Below are positions 1 through 9,459 of a stretch of DNA of 64,000 nt, in pieces (the stretch's first letter is position 1; every line of letters starts with the position of its first letter). A model generated the notes under the pieces. The model was not told where the DNA came from. It worked only from the letters and a program-made list of their open reading frames with translations, and searched no databases. Origin of the DNA: Chromobotia macracanthus (taxonomy: Eukaryota; Chordata; Actinopteri; Cypriniformes; Botiidae); the NCBI GenBank assembly GCA_036877525.1, contig JAZGTH010000007.1, forward strand, positions 6,695,501 to 6,759,500, in the 5' to 3' direction. The position numbers were made by a program, and so were the translations under genes.

Positions 1-242
1 TGATGGAGTTGCAGCGACTGAAGTAAGCGTGCAGGTCTGTGCAGTCATTGCTGCACTCATAACTGCGACCTTGAAAATTTTTGTCCTCGTAAAAAATAAT
101 CTGGAAAACAGAGCAAAATTCACATTTCACCTAAAAAATGTATAATGGCAGAAATATGTTTGTAGTCTTATTAGCATACAAAGGGTATGTGCAAATCAGT
201 GTAAATTTTGTGATGTGGTACCAAAAATCCTACCTTGCCCAT
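1..242 (-). CDS. gamma-M crystallin, gene A (partial, cut by window start)
   Basis: Structural lens protein of the beta/gamma-crystallin superfamily. Exon 1 is 234-242 (Met-Gly-Lys, then GT donor) and exon 2 is 1-100, entered through a CAG acceptor at 101-103. Exon 2 begins with the first Greek-key motif (IIFYEDKNFQGRSYECSNDC) and continues to the conserved RCNSI segment. The rest of exon 2 and all of exon 3 lie left of the window. The 9-nt first exon is the usual gamma-crystallin layout. A TATA-like box lies 35-44 nt upstream of the start codon. It is the first of five same-strand genes in a tandem array. Family assignment is firm. Which numbered gamma-M paralogue this is cannot be decided from the fragment. 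Confidence 0.85.
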
Positions 243-276
243 GGTCTTCGTTGGAGAGATTCCATATGCTTCCCAA

Positions 277-286
277 GCTTTTTATA
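277..286 (-). promoter_or_regulatory. TATA box of crystallin gene A
   Basis: On the minus strand this reads TATAAAAAGC, 35-44 nt before the start codon of gene A. That spacing fits a short 5' UTR, as in other gamma-crystallin genes. Confidence 0.6.
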
Positions 287-1767
287 CTGTCTCTTAACAA
301 ACAAAGTGTTGTTATTCAAATGAACACATAGGAAAATGTCAGTGTACCGGCACGTTTCCCTTTTTGTTAGAACACAATATTGGGTTTAAAAATATGGATT
401 TTACTTGAAGAAAAGGGTAAATAATTACACGTTTGGTGTTTTCTCTTGCATGGAGCAGGGAAAGAACTGGTATGGCACCCGCACATTCAATGCACAATGC
501 ACAGAGAACAATATGGAACATCCCTGTTGCATCAGAGAGTTGTTCAACAGAGGCAGCGGTTACTCTGCACTCATTCTCAGCTGTGTCCATCCTCCAAAGC
601 AAACATGCTTTCAAATGAAAAAAGATGAAGCGGGAGGACATATTATCTCTTAAAGATGATCCACAAAATTAATAACAACAAACAAATATAAAAATATACA
701 TATAAAAAATATTAATTTATGATAAATATAAAAATAACAATAAATGAAGAACCCATTACTTTAAACTGTGTTTTCTCTAGATGCTTAAATAAATACCAAA
801 AGCATTTTCCCTAACACTCAAATTTCTTAACTTGATGCTCTTTAGAAAAACCATCTATACTGGCTAGCACAATGTTTTAGTTTGTTGCAGCGATTAGTCA
901 GTTATGGCATAAAGTCATACACTAGTGCAATATTAGCAACATGGTAAGTATTAAAAGGACACAGTTAATAATATTATTAACATTAATATTAATAATATTA
1001 ATATTAAGTAATTTGCTACACTGAATATTTAAAAAACAAGCAATAAGTCATCTCACATATCTAAAAATGTATACAAACCATATCATAATTACTTACTTTC
1101 ACTATATATATCCAGAAACACTTGACAGAGATCACTTTGTCTTCTTATTTAGTCTTCTTCACATTATAAAGCTGTAATCTGATCACCGAATGCATGTTTA
1201 GGAGGGAAAACTTCTTATATTTCCCCTTTCCCTAGTAATATGGCATCTTATTGCCAAATTGTGGCACTATCGATTAAAATACATCCCCTAATTTCTCTCG
1301 GGTCAATATGCCTTTAAATAGCAGGCCTGCTTTTGTTATGGACAGTGGTGTATTGATAGATCTACCTACAATGAGGACAGCTAATCCAGATGGAGCTCTA
1401 CATTGTTCAGCCAAGAGCATGAACTGTGTGATAGACAGTTTTCTCTCGTTTTTACTCTACAGAATATTTCAATGAATGTTTTCCAGTCTGGTAACCAGGT
1501 TTGCAATAGAAAAAGTCACTGATAGGTCACCAGAGGAAATTAGTATGTAAGTTAGTATAGATTATAATATTGGGTGTGTAGAATAGTATTACTTATTTAG
1601 GACCACTTAAATGTAGTTATCACATATTTATTATATAAAATGAATAATGATAATTAATAATTAGTGTATGCTCACGGTTTTAAAGTTTTTGATGATGAGG
1701 TTATTAACTTAGATTCAAACACACAGAAATAATAAACAAAAAAAAGATGTTATTAAATTAAAGAGAA
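287..1767. other. intergenic, crystallin A to B
   Basis: AT-rich spacer between genes A and B. No crystallin-like exon is visible in either strand. It contains the alternating A/T palindrome at 966-1012 and otherwise nothing I can assign. Confidence 0.6.
966..1012. repeat. AT-only palindromic repeat
   Basis: A run of almost pure A/T built from repeated AATATTAAT-like units, able to fold on itself. Probably simple-sequence DNA. Confidence 0.5.
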
Positions 1768-1773
1768 TTTATT
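1768..1773 (-). terminator. candidate polyadenylation signal, crystallin gene B
   Basis: AATAAA on the minus strand, 25 nt beyond the gene B stop codon. A very short 3' UTR is normal for gamma-crystallins. Confidence 0.5.
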
Positions 1774-1797
1774 TATATGTGCTGCAATTGACATAAT

Positions 1798-2721
1798 CTA
1801 GTCAAAAGTGGTGATTCTTCTTAGGGACCCGATCCTTGGGCCAGTTCCTCCCCATTCACTGTATTTTCTGTATTCACCCGGTCCAAGATAGTACATTCGT
1901 CCCCTGTAGTTAGACTGCTCGTATATGAGCCAGTAGCCATCTATCACGTGACAGGACTGGATGTCAGATGTGTGAAAGTGGTCCATGATGTTAGGACAGT
2001 CTTCTGTTAGCTCTACCATCTGACCTCCCATATCAGCCCGCTCATATAATATCATTCTATAGTTACCATTGTACTGCAAGAAAATACAATTTATATATAT
2101 GTGATATATATATATTATATGAAAAAAGAGACAAGAAAACTCTTTGAAATATATATCTATTTTGAAATGTTAGCTTTATTATTTTTATAATATTTTTATT
2201 TTTATCATTATTTATATTTAATTTATATATAATCATCTTTTTTTTACTTGCTGAATTAACAGTTCAGACACTCACCATGTGGATGATCCGACACGATCTG
2301 ATACAGTTACTGAAACCGATCATACGCTGGCAGTCAGAGTAATCGCCCCTCCGGAGGAAGTACTGCTGCCCCATGTAATTTGGATGTTCATACACCATGA
2401 AGCACCCACTCTCTACCCTGATGGAGTTGCATTGGGTAAAGTAGGGGTGCAGATCTGCGCAGTCGCTGCTGCATTCATGATAGAGGCCCTTAAAGTTCCT
2501 GTCCTCATAGAAGATGATCTAATAGGGATAAAAGACACAATACTGTTGTATGGTAATAATAACTTATTATCACCATTTCTTTCTCTGGGAACAACAGTAG
2601 CAATGCAAAAGTGTAATGAAGTGAACTGTAAACTGGTTTCATGCTATAGTTTAATAGCATAATGGATGACAGTATTAGTTAATGAGAGTGAGAGATGCCA
2701 TCTTACCTTTCCTTTAGTCAT
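1798..2721 (-). CDS. gamma-M crystallin, gene B
   Basis: Lens gamma-M crystallin, 177 aa in three exons: 2707-2721, 2276-2518 (243 nt) and 1798-2073. All introns are GT-AG and the phase is intact. Exon 2 gives Greek-key motifs 1 and 2 (IIFYEDRNFKG, CSSDCADLHPYF, QCNSIRVESGCFMVYE). Exon 3 gives motifs 3 and 4 (RMILYERADMGG, GYWLIYEQ, GPGEYRKYSEWGG) and ends RRITTFD. The only tryptophans are in the second domain (residues in GYW and SEW), the pattern of fish Met-rich gamma-M proteins. It is odd in having a 15-nt first exon (MTKGK) where the neighbours have 9 nt. It looks functional. The exact paralogue number is not assigned. Confidence 0.9.
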
Positions 2722-2772
2722 GTTGGCACCTGGTAGGCCTATTGCTCACAATGGACACCCAGTATCACTGTC

Positions 2773-2779
2773 TTTTATA
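2773..2779 (-). promoter_or_regulatory. TATA box of crystallin gene B
   Basis: TATAAAA on the minus strand, about 52-58 nt upstream of the gene B start codon. Confidence 0.6.
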
Positions 2780-3541
2780 AAACCCTAAGAGCAGCTGTGT
2801 GATTGCACAGCATAAACTATTGTCATTCAAATAAATGTAGCACAGGGAGAAAGTAATGGGGCTAGAATCACGGGGCAATGAAACAATCTGGTTATGTTTG
2901 GCTATGTTTGGTGCAGTTTTTCTATATTCGTCAAAATGCACGGGACCCCACAGGGACCACTGCAGCAGACAGAAGCTTTAATCTGCTTGGAATCAGCCCA
3001 ATTAATCAATGGCAGCAAAAGATCTTGTATAAAATCAGTTGACTTATCGAGTACAAAAGAGTTTTAGTACAGGAAACACTTGCAGAATTTTATTAAAAAT
3101 ATGAAATATGAACCAACATCACCAAAAATGAAAGTGCAATTGTTAATGAAGTGTGGTATTTGTTTAATTACTATGCTGTGGTATAAATGCAAGTAGAAAT
3201 ATATAAATACAGAAGTACATTTGAAGAAGATATTGTCCAATTTCATTAAATTACATTTTTTTTCTAATGAACAAAGGTTTTTTTCAAAAGTTTTTAAAGC
3301 TTTTTTTCAAACGTTCTTTTTTACATGAGCCAAGTAAAATTTGTTATAAGACCCAAGCTGATTAACACAAAGCAAATATTGCAAATATTGAGTTATATAT
3401 CTAATGTTGATAGTTTATAGGTATATATATATATATAGTGTACATTAATAATAAAAAAATAAAAATATATAGCAGACAAATCCTCTAACAAAGGAAAATA
3501 ACTGTGGACATTATCAAAAATATTTACTTATGAAGTTAACT
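2780..3541. other. intergenic, crystallin B to C
   Basis: Upstream flank of gene B and downstream flank of gene C. AT-rich, with a TA repeat near 3421-3437. No gene seen. Confidence 0.6.
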
Positions 3542-4348
3542 CTAGTAATCCAAGATGCGTCTGATGGAACCCACATGAGCACTTGTGCCGCCCCATTCAG
3601 TGAATCTGGTGTATTCTCCAGGCCTTATGAGGTACATCCTACCTCTGTAACTGGAATGTTCATAGAAGAGCCAGTTCCCACTAATGACCTTGCAGGAAAA
3701 TATATTATTTGTATGGAACTTTTCCATAACATCTGGGCAATCCTCCATAAGACCCATTATTTGACCTCCGTACTCCATCCTCTCAAAAAGCTGCACTTCA
3801 TGGGAAGATTTCTCAGTCTGAAAAACAAAAGAACAAAAATGTGTACAAATCAGCTTCATCCTTCAAACCTCTATACAAAACTTTTTAGTGATTTTGTAAG
3901 ACACTCTTTGAATGAAATATTAAAGGAAGCTACTGAAAAGCATGACAGAATATAATCACCATGGGAATCACACGGCAGGAGCAGACAGAGTCATTTTTGC
4001 CCAACCAGCACTCATACTCTGGGTACTGTCCTTTCCGGAGCAGGTACTGCTGACCTTTGTAATGGGGTTGTTCATAAACCATGAAGCATCCACTCTCCAC
4101 ACTGATGGAGTTACAGCGATTAACATAGCAGAGCATATCTGCGCAGTCATCGCTGCATTCATACAGATGACCTTCAAAATTCTTGTCTTCATAGAATATG
4201 ATCTGTTACACACACACACAAAAAAATAATAATGCAAATTTCATCTTCCAATACCTAATAAGTAACATTTGCAAAACCACTCTAGTTATCTTGAATAGCC
4301 TTAATGTCCCTTCCTATTTTCCTCTTTGTATTGCTTTACCTTTTCCAT
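3542..4348 (-). CDS. gamma-M crystallin, gene C (divergent member)
   Basis: Gamma-M crystallin, 175 aa in three exons: 4340-4348 (Met-Glu-Lys), 3960-4202 (243 nt) and 3542-3817. Exon 2 reads IIFYEDKNFEG, CSDDCADMLCYV, RCNSISVESGCFMVYE. Exon 3 reads QLFERMEYGG, GNWLFYEH, RPGEYTRFTEWGG and ends RRILDY. The fold signatures are kept, but the gene departs from its neighbours: MEK start instead of MGK, Ser in place of Arg after CNSI, an extra Trp and Cys (YECWLG, VCSC), and a weak exon-2 donor (GTGATT). The frame is open throughout, so I call it a gene rather than a pseudogene. The first exon is the least certain part, since only 9 nt plus a donor support it. Confidence 0.8.
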
Positions 4349-4415
4349 TTTTGTCAAGCCAGGTGTATCATACAAGTGTGGTGCTGTTTTTAACTTTGAC
4401 AACACACTTATGCAG

Positions 4416-4423
4416 TATATATA
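4416..4423 (-). promoter_or_regulatory. TATA-like box of crystallin gene C
   Basis: TATATATA about 70 nt upstream of the proposed MEK start. It supports the placement of exon 1 but is a low-complexity match. Confidence 0.4.
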
Positions 4424-4429
4424 GTGAAC

Positions 4430-5506
4430 ATGAAGTGCCGACACTGTACATGTATTCATATTATAATTGCAAAGAAAACCTGGTTTTATCATTTTTTATT
4501 GTGCTTTTAGTTTATGAAATCTATTTTGTTTACTTGGATTATATTGCTGCTGTTTTGTGAAATGTAGATGACAAACTTTTGTAATATTCAACAGATAAAA
4601 TACTGAAATATATATATATATATGCATGTAATGATATTTAAAAAGTACTTTTCTGTACATCTGTACTTTATATATATTTGGTTACTTGTCATTGAGCAGA
4701 CACTTCCTAGTTCATGGAAATGTTTATATTTACAGTATATTTACCACACAGATCTGGGTTTAAAGGCAGGGGCAATTTTTTTAGAAGATTTTTTTGTGAA
4801 TTCTTAGTGAAGTGAATATATTAGTATATTCTTGTATCTATATATCCACGGTGGAAGGCGGAGAACTTTGCTCAATCATTGCATTCAGTCTGTCAAACTA
4901 TGTATTTGCATAACTCTTTATCTGTTCTGCACACTTTTGGAGGAGGCGTGGCTTTGGAGAGCTTCTGAGGGAGGGTGGGATCTTATGCTTTCAAAGCTAG
5001 TTTGCTATTGCTAGCCTCTCCAAAACTGCCTACCCTACCTTTAAATGTCTTTCTAAGAGCATAATGTTGATAGTTTATAGGTCACTTCTGTATAGGTTTG
5101 GCCCTATAACCGTCACAAGCCCAGAGCCACAACCATTAAATTATTCCCTCATATTTTCCTAATATTATATACAGAAATTTCCATTCAGTTTATAGGTTTC
5201 TACTTTAACGATTATCTATATAAACAATGCATTATAAATAAGCCAAATTATGCCTATAAGTTAATGTTAATGTTTTCTACACTTTATCTATCATTAGATA
5301 TTTACCATAAGTTAATTCTAGCTTACATTACAAACAGATAGACCACTCAACGCCTGTCTCATGGAAGAAAATGTGTCTATTGTTTTATTCAGCTCTCCAA
5401 ACAGTGAGATGTAGTCTGGCAGCCTATAGCAAATGTCATCAGGCAACGACCCCTCCAGGTAGAGAGAGCAAGAACAAAACGGAATACACTTGAGCACAGA
5501 CACCAT
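4430..5506. other. intergenic, crystallin C to D
   Basis: Holds no recognisable exon. Contains a TA repeat at about 4609-4623 and, at 5063-5081, a 19-nt sequence identical to one at 3403-3421. Confidence 0.6.
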
Positions 5507-5512
5507 TTTATT
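5507..5512 (-). terminator. candidate polyadenylation signal, crystallin gene D
   Basis: AATAAA on the minus strand, about 50 nt past the gene D stop codon. Confidence 0.5.
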
Positions 5513-5562
5513 TAGCGTGTAATAAAGGCCATACAGCAGACATTTCACAAGGACTCCTTTCT

Positions 5563-6271
5563 TTAGAGATCCATGATCCGTCTGATGGAGCCCATCCTGG
5601 AACTCATTCCACCCCAGTCGCTGTACCTCCTGTACTCTCCAGGTCTCAGATAGAAGTGCCTGCCCATGTAATTTGGCTGCTCATACATGAGCCAGTGACC
5701 GTCCATCACATTAAAGGACTGGAAGTCAGACATATGGAAGCGGTCCATGAGGTTGGGGCAATCATCCATAAGCTCCATCATGCGGCCGCCCATGTCAGAA
5801 CGTTCATAGAGCCTCATTCTGTAGGACCCGTGATGCTGTTGGGTAAAAAACAGAAAGTTACGGGTGGCTGGTTAATTTCACTCTTTGTTAACAAGACCAT
5901 TACGATAAGTGGTAGTTTTTACCATTGGGATCATACGACAGGATCGGATGCAATCATTCATTCCCATCATATGCATGTAATCGGGGTACTCGCCCCTCCT
6001 CAGAAAGTATTGGCGGCCCATGAAGCGTGGTCGGTCATAGACCATGAAGTAACCACTTTCCACTCTGATGGAGTGACAGCGATTGAAGTATGAATGAAGA
6101 TCAGCACAGTCGCCCATGCACTCATGGTAACGGCCGCCAAAGTTTCTGTCCTCGTAGAAGATAATCTAGAGAAAGAGAAAACAAACAGTATTTTGATTGA
6201 TTGAGCAATATTTTAATTCACCAACATGTAACGACTAATATGTCATTATAATGCATACAAACCTTTCCCAT
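5563..6271 (-). CDS. gamma-M crystallin, gene D (strongly Met-rich)
   Basis: Gamma-M crystallin, 174 aa in three exons: 6263-6271 (Met-Gly-Lys), 5923-6165 (243 nt) and 5563-5835 (273 nt). Domain 1 shows IIFYEDRNFGG, CMGDCADLHSYF, IRVESGYFMVYD. Domain 2 shows RMRLYERSDMGG, GHWLMYEQ, RPGEYRRYSDWGG and ends RRIMDL. I count 23 methionines (about 13 percent), with runs such as YMHMMGMND, and only two tryptophans, both in domain 2. Met-rich, Trp-poor composition is known for fish gamma-M crystallins and is linked to very high refractive increment and tight packing in the hard fish lens. The exon-1 donor is GTTTGT. The gene is intact and is the most typical of the five. Confidence 0.92.
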
Positions 6272-6323
6272 TTTTACAGGGGGCTTGAACTTTTTCTGTG
6301 TGTGTGCCAAGCAGAGCCGGAAC

Positions 6324-6336
6324 TATAAATATATAT
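6324..6336 (-). promoter_or_regulatory. TATA-like box of crystallin gene D
   Basis: TATATATTTATAG on the minus strand, about 53-65 nt before the start codon. Confidence 0.5.
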
Positions 6337-6392
6337 CCAGGAAGATAATGGTACCAATGTGTGTGTTGTCATTTAAATCACAGAGTGCTCAT

Positions 6393-6399
6393 GTCAGCA
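6393..6399 (-). promoter_or_regulatory. possible Maf half-site upstream of gene D
   Basis: TGCTGAC on the minus strand, about 60 nt upstream of the TATA-like box. TGCTGA is the half-site of the Maf response element used by many lens crystallin promoters. A 7-nt match can be chance. Confidence 0.3.
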
Positions 6400-7030
6400 G
6401 AAACTGTAAAGAAACATATTGCAAACATGACTGTTTGTTTACCTTAAACAATCACTTGATTGCTTCTATAATGCTTTGTTTCCAGCAAAAGCTGCTCTGT
6501 TGAAAGATGCTGGAAGGGTCAGGGAAACAACACAATGCCAGGACTGAATAGTTTTGTCTTTTGGAATTGTTAAATTCTTTTGGTCTATTGGTTTATGTAT
6601 GGAAATCTGTTATATGTGTAAAGTAAAATTATATTACCATGAGTTATCTAAGTAGTAAGTGTATACTGGTAATAATTCTGAGCTCTTTCTTTGACTGGAA
6701 ACATTACCAGGATGGGGTGTTCTATGAAACAGCCAGTAGTAAAACCTTTATTACAATCTGCCACAACCAGTAATGGTTTGAATAACCATTCAAAACCCAT
6801 TTGGGCTTTGAATAGTACTATAACCTGTTTGCTTTTTTTCATATCTATATAGCTATATAAACACGATGCCTATAGTGTATTCCTATCCATAAGGGACACA
6901 ATGATAATGTTTCAGATATTAAGAAATATCCAATATATATTATATAACATTTTAATTGATCATCTTGGGTGAGGAAAAACAACACACCTCCAGAAACCCA
7001 TACACTGCAGAACAAGTAGTTTTGTGACAT
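6400..7030. other. intergenic, crystallin D to E
   Basis: No exon recognised on either strand. AT-rich single-copy-looking sequence. Confidence 0.6.
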
Positions 7031-7036
7031 TTTATT
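7031..7036 (-). terminator. candidate polyadenylation signal, crystallin gene E
   Basis: AATAAA on the minus strand, 47 nt past the gene E stop codon. Confidence 0.55.
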
Positions 7037-7082
7037 GACAAGTCAATGCCAGAAAAGGCACAATTATTTTAAGAATGTGAAT

Positions 7083-8390
7083 CTAAAAATCAGTGACTCT
7101 GCGGAAAGAGCCAATGGTGGCACACATGGCCCCCCAGTCACTGAACTTGCGATACTCGCCAGGAGGCATGAAATACTGACGGCCACGGAAACTGGGATGC
7201 TCATAGAAGGTCCAGTAGCCATCCAAGACATTGCAAGAGTGAACGCTGCGGCACTGGAAACTTTCATGAACAGATTCGCAGTCGTCACTGAATTCCATCA
7301 TCTGACCCTGGAAATCTGGGCGGTCGTAGATCCGGATACGGTAGGAATCACCACTTGGCTGCAAAAGATTTAAATGTGCATCTGATGTTTGAATGTGTAC
7401 AGTATTAATGTGTGTGACAAAGTTCAAAGTAACGCACATACATGCAAAACTGTTTTTATATTACAGCACATTCAATGTTCCTTGGGACTTAAACCTATGA
7501 CCTTAGCATGGCAAGTGCCATCTGTCACATATTTAGCTACAGGAACACTGTAGTGTTTTGTGTCGAGCAGTGAACTACAAAGATGAAATAATAAGCTAAA
7601 ATGTTAAAATGGAAAACTAATTTTTAATGGAAGTAGATGAAAACAAGATTTACATTTTTCCAGTTTGTGTGAGAAATAAAACCTGTGAAATTGGCATCAC
7701 CAGCTCTATGCATTGAGCTACACAGCTATAATTTGCTGTGTGGCAGGAAAGTCAAAATTCAAAACAATGATAGAATTTCACAACTTAGACAGTATAATAA
7801 AAGCTTTAGGCATATGTCATGTAAATACTTATTCTTTGGTACCTGTAGTTGCAAGGCATAGATAATATATTGCATTACTTTATTATTACTCACGTAGGGA
7901 AATGTACGACAGGATCGAATAGTGTCATTGTAGCCCATCCAGCGCTGATAGTCGGGATACTCGCCCCTGGTCAGCACATACTGGAAACCAGAGTAGTTGG
8001 GTCTCTCATACAGAACCCAGCATCCGCTCTCCACCCTGATAGAGTTGCATCGACTGAAATGAGGGTGCATGTCTGGACAGTCTGTGTCGCACTCATAGGA
8101 GCGACCCTGGAAGTTTTTCTCCTCATAAAAGATAATCTGAAAACAAGAGATATCAGACTAAAGCAAAACAGAGTGTGTCCAAGCACGATGGACTCCTGTG
8201 ATGCACGGCCTTCTGATATCATACAAACATCACGAGTAACAGTCCTGTAGTTCTGTTTATCAACCTACAATACATTAGTTGTATAATTTGGCATTTCGCT
8301 AACAATTATTTATTGACAAATGCACTAATACCTATTGCTATGTATTTGGTGTGAAATGCTAATCTGATGTTTCTCATTTACCTTGCTCAT
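7083..8390 (-). CDS. crygmx: gamma-crystallin, gene E (gamma-MX / gamma-S-like, Trp-retaining)
   Basis: Lens gamma-crystallin of 175 aa in three exons: 8382-8390 (Met-Ser-Lys), 7894-8136 (243 nt) and 7083-7358 (276 nt). Domain 1: IIFYEEKNFQGRSYEC, RCNSIRVESGCWVLYERP, YPDYQRWMGYNDT. Domain 2: YRIRIYDRPDFQGQMMEF, GYWTFYEHP, PPGEYRKFSDWGAM, ending RRVTDF. Unlike genes B and D it keeps four tryptophans (CWV, RWM, YWT, DWG), the two-per-domain pattern of mammalian gamma-D/S crystallins, and has only about 7 methionines. Its intron 1 is short and its intron 2 (about 535 nt) is longer than in its neighbours. The symbol is a best guess from overall resemblance to the MX-type member. Family membership is certain; the paralogue name is not. 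Confidence 0.88.
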
Positions 8391-8460
8391 TTTGATAGGA
8401 ACCCCAGAAAACAGTCCTTGAGCAGACACACAGTCAAACGAACCAGGGAATGAGGTCTGC

Positions 8461-8466
8461 TTTATA
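8461..8466 (-). promoter_or_regulatory. TATA box of crystallin gene E
   Basis: TATAAA on the minus strand, about 71-76 nt before the start codon of gene E. Confidence 0.6.
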
Positions 8467-8474
8467 AACCTCCA

Positions 8475-8480
8475 TCAGCA
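8475..8480 (-). promoter_or_regulatory. possible Maf half-site upstream of gene E
   Basis: TGCTGA on the minus strand immediately upstream of the TATA box, where lens-type Maf elements are often found. A short match, so tentative. Confidence 0.3.
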
Positions 8481-9213
8481 TTTGGTGGATCAAAGTTTAT
8501 TTGTGATTTCAATGACTGGGATTTGGAAGTTTGATGCTGCTGCCAACCTCTTAATCCCATCCATAGATTTAAAAGCCCTGATTCATCAAATCAAAATTCC
8601 CAGCTGGCAAATAACTGACCTCAGCTATCCTCCTCTGTTTCCATCCAGACGATAACAAGATGCTTTATGTTTTATGGAATTATTGCTTATGTCATGGAAT
8701 GCATAAACTCACCACAAATCTTTGTACTGCACCATGTTTTATTGCTCAAGAATTTAACATTGCATCTTCTAACAGCCACAACTTTATAGTGAGAATGCAT
8801 GGGCAAAATAAATCCATGTGCACATCTTTTCTTTGGACATGGAAAAGATCTGACAAATATTATGAAATCAGTTAAACAAAATTGTGATCTTTAAAAAAAC
8901 AACTATTTATATCACCTGGTGGTGATCAGAGCTTTGACAAAACAACTTTGACAAAAGTGATAAGTCTGTTTGCTGAATATATAAAAAGTCAAAATGCCAT
9001 GATTGCTGATAAAGTTACACAATATAAGGGATCATCTCTAAATAAACAAACTAATGTCTTCAGTCCTGCAGAGATTCTTGAGATCCCTCGTAGGGTTCTG
9101 TTTCATCCTCAGAATCCTGTATTTAACAGAAAATAAAGCCACAATGTTGACAGTTCACATTCCGGACACATGATGGCAGTATGTTTTAGCTTTTTAAGTG
9201 CATTATAACTTTG
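8481..9213. other. intergenic, crystallin array to C2orf80 3' end
   Basis: No exon seen. Probably the far upstream region of crystallin E and the area beyond the 3' UTR of the C2orf80 orthologue. Confidence 0.5.
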
Positions 9214-9219
9214 TTTATT
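9214..9219 (-). terminator. candidate polyadenylation signal, C2orf80 orthologue
   Basis: AATAAA on the minus strand, about 240 nt beyond the stop codon at 9460. Confidence 0.4.
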
Positions 9220-9459
9220 GGGTGTATTAGACGTGTTTTATGGTGCATGTATAAGCAGCACATAAGAGACACAGCGCCCATGTCTAATTCACAAGGGGAA
9301 ACACATTTATATCCAAACTGCAGTTAATCTACACAGAATAGTCCCTTCACTAACGTTATAACTAGCTATAAACACTGACTATGTCAACAAGTCTTGCCAC
9401 TAATGTTGCTTATGCCTCTACAGGCCTAAAACATGTCTTGGGGTCATAACAAAATGTGG

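Noticed and set aside
339..653. Overlapping open frames on both strands upstream of crystallin A
   Set aside because: Low-information frames with no splice context and no family match. Treated as intergenic.
1310..1450. Possible isolated crystallin promoter on the plus strand (TTTAAATAG near 1313)
   Set aside because: No crystallin exon follows on the plus strand, and all five genes are on the minus strand.
5318..5548. 76-codon minus-strand frame between crystallins C and D
   Set aside because: No crystallin motif; it lies in the 3' flank of gene D and overlaps its likely 3' UTR.
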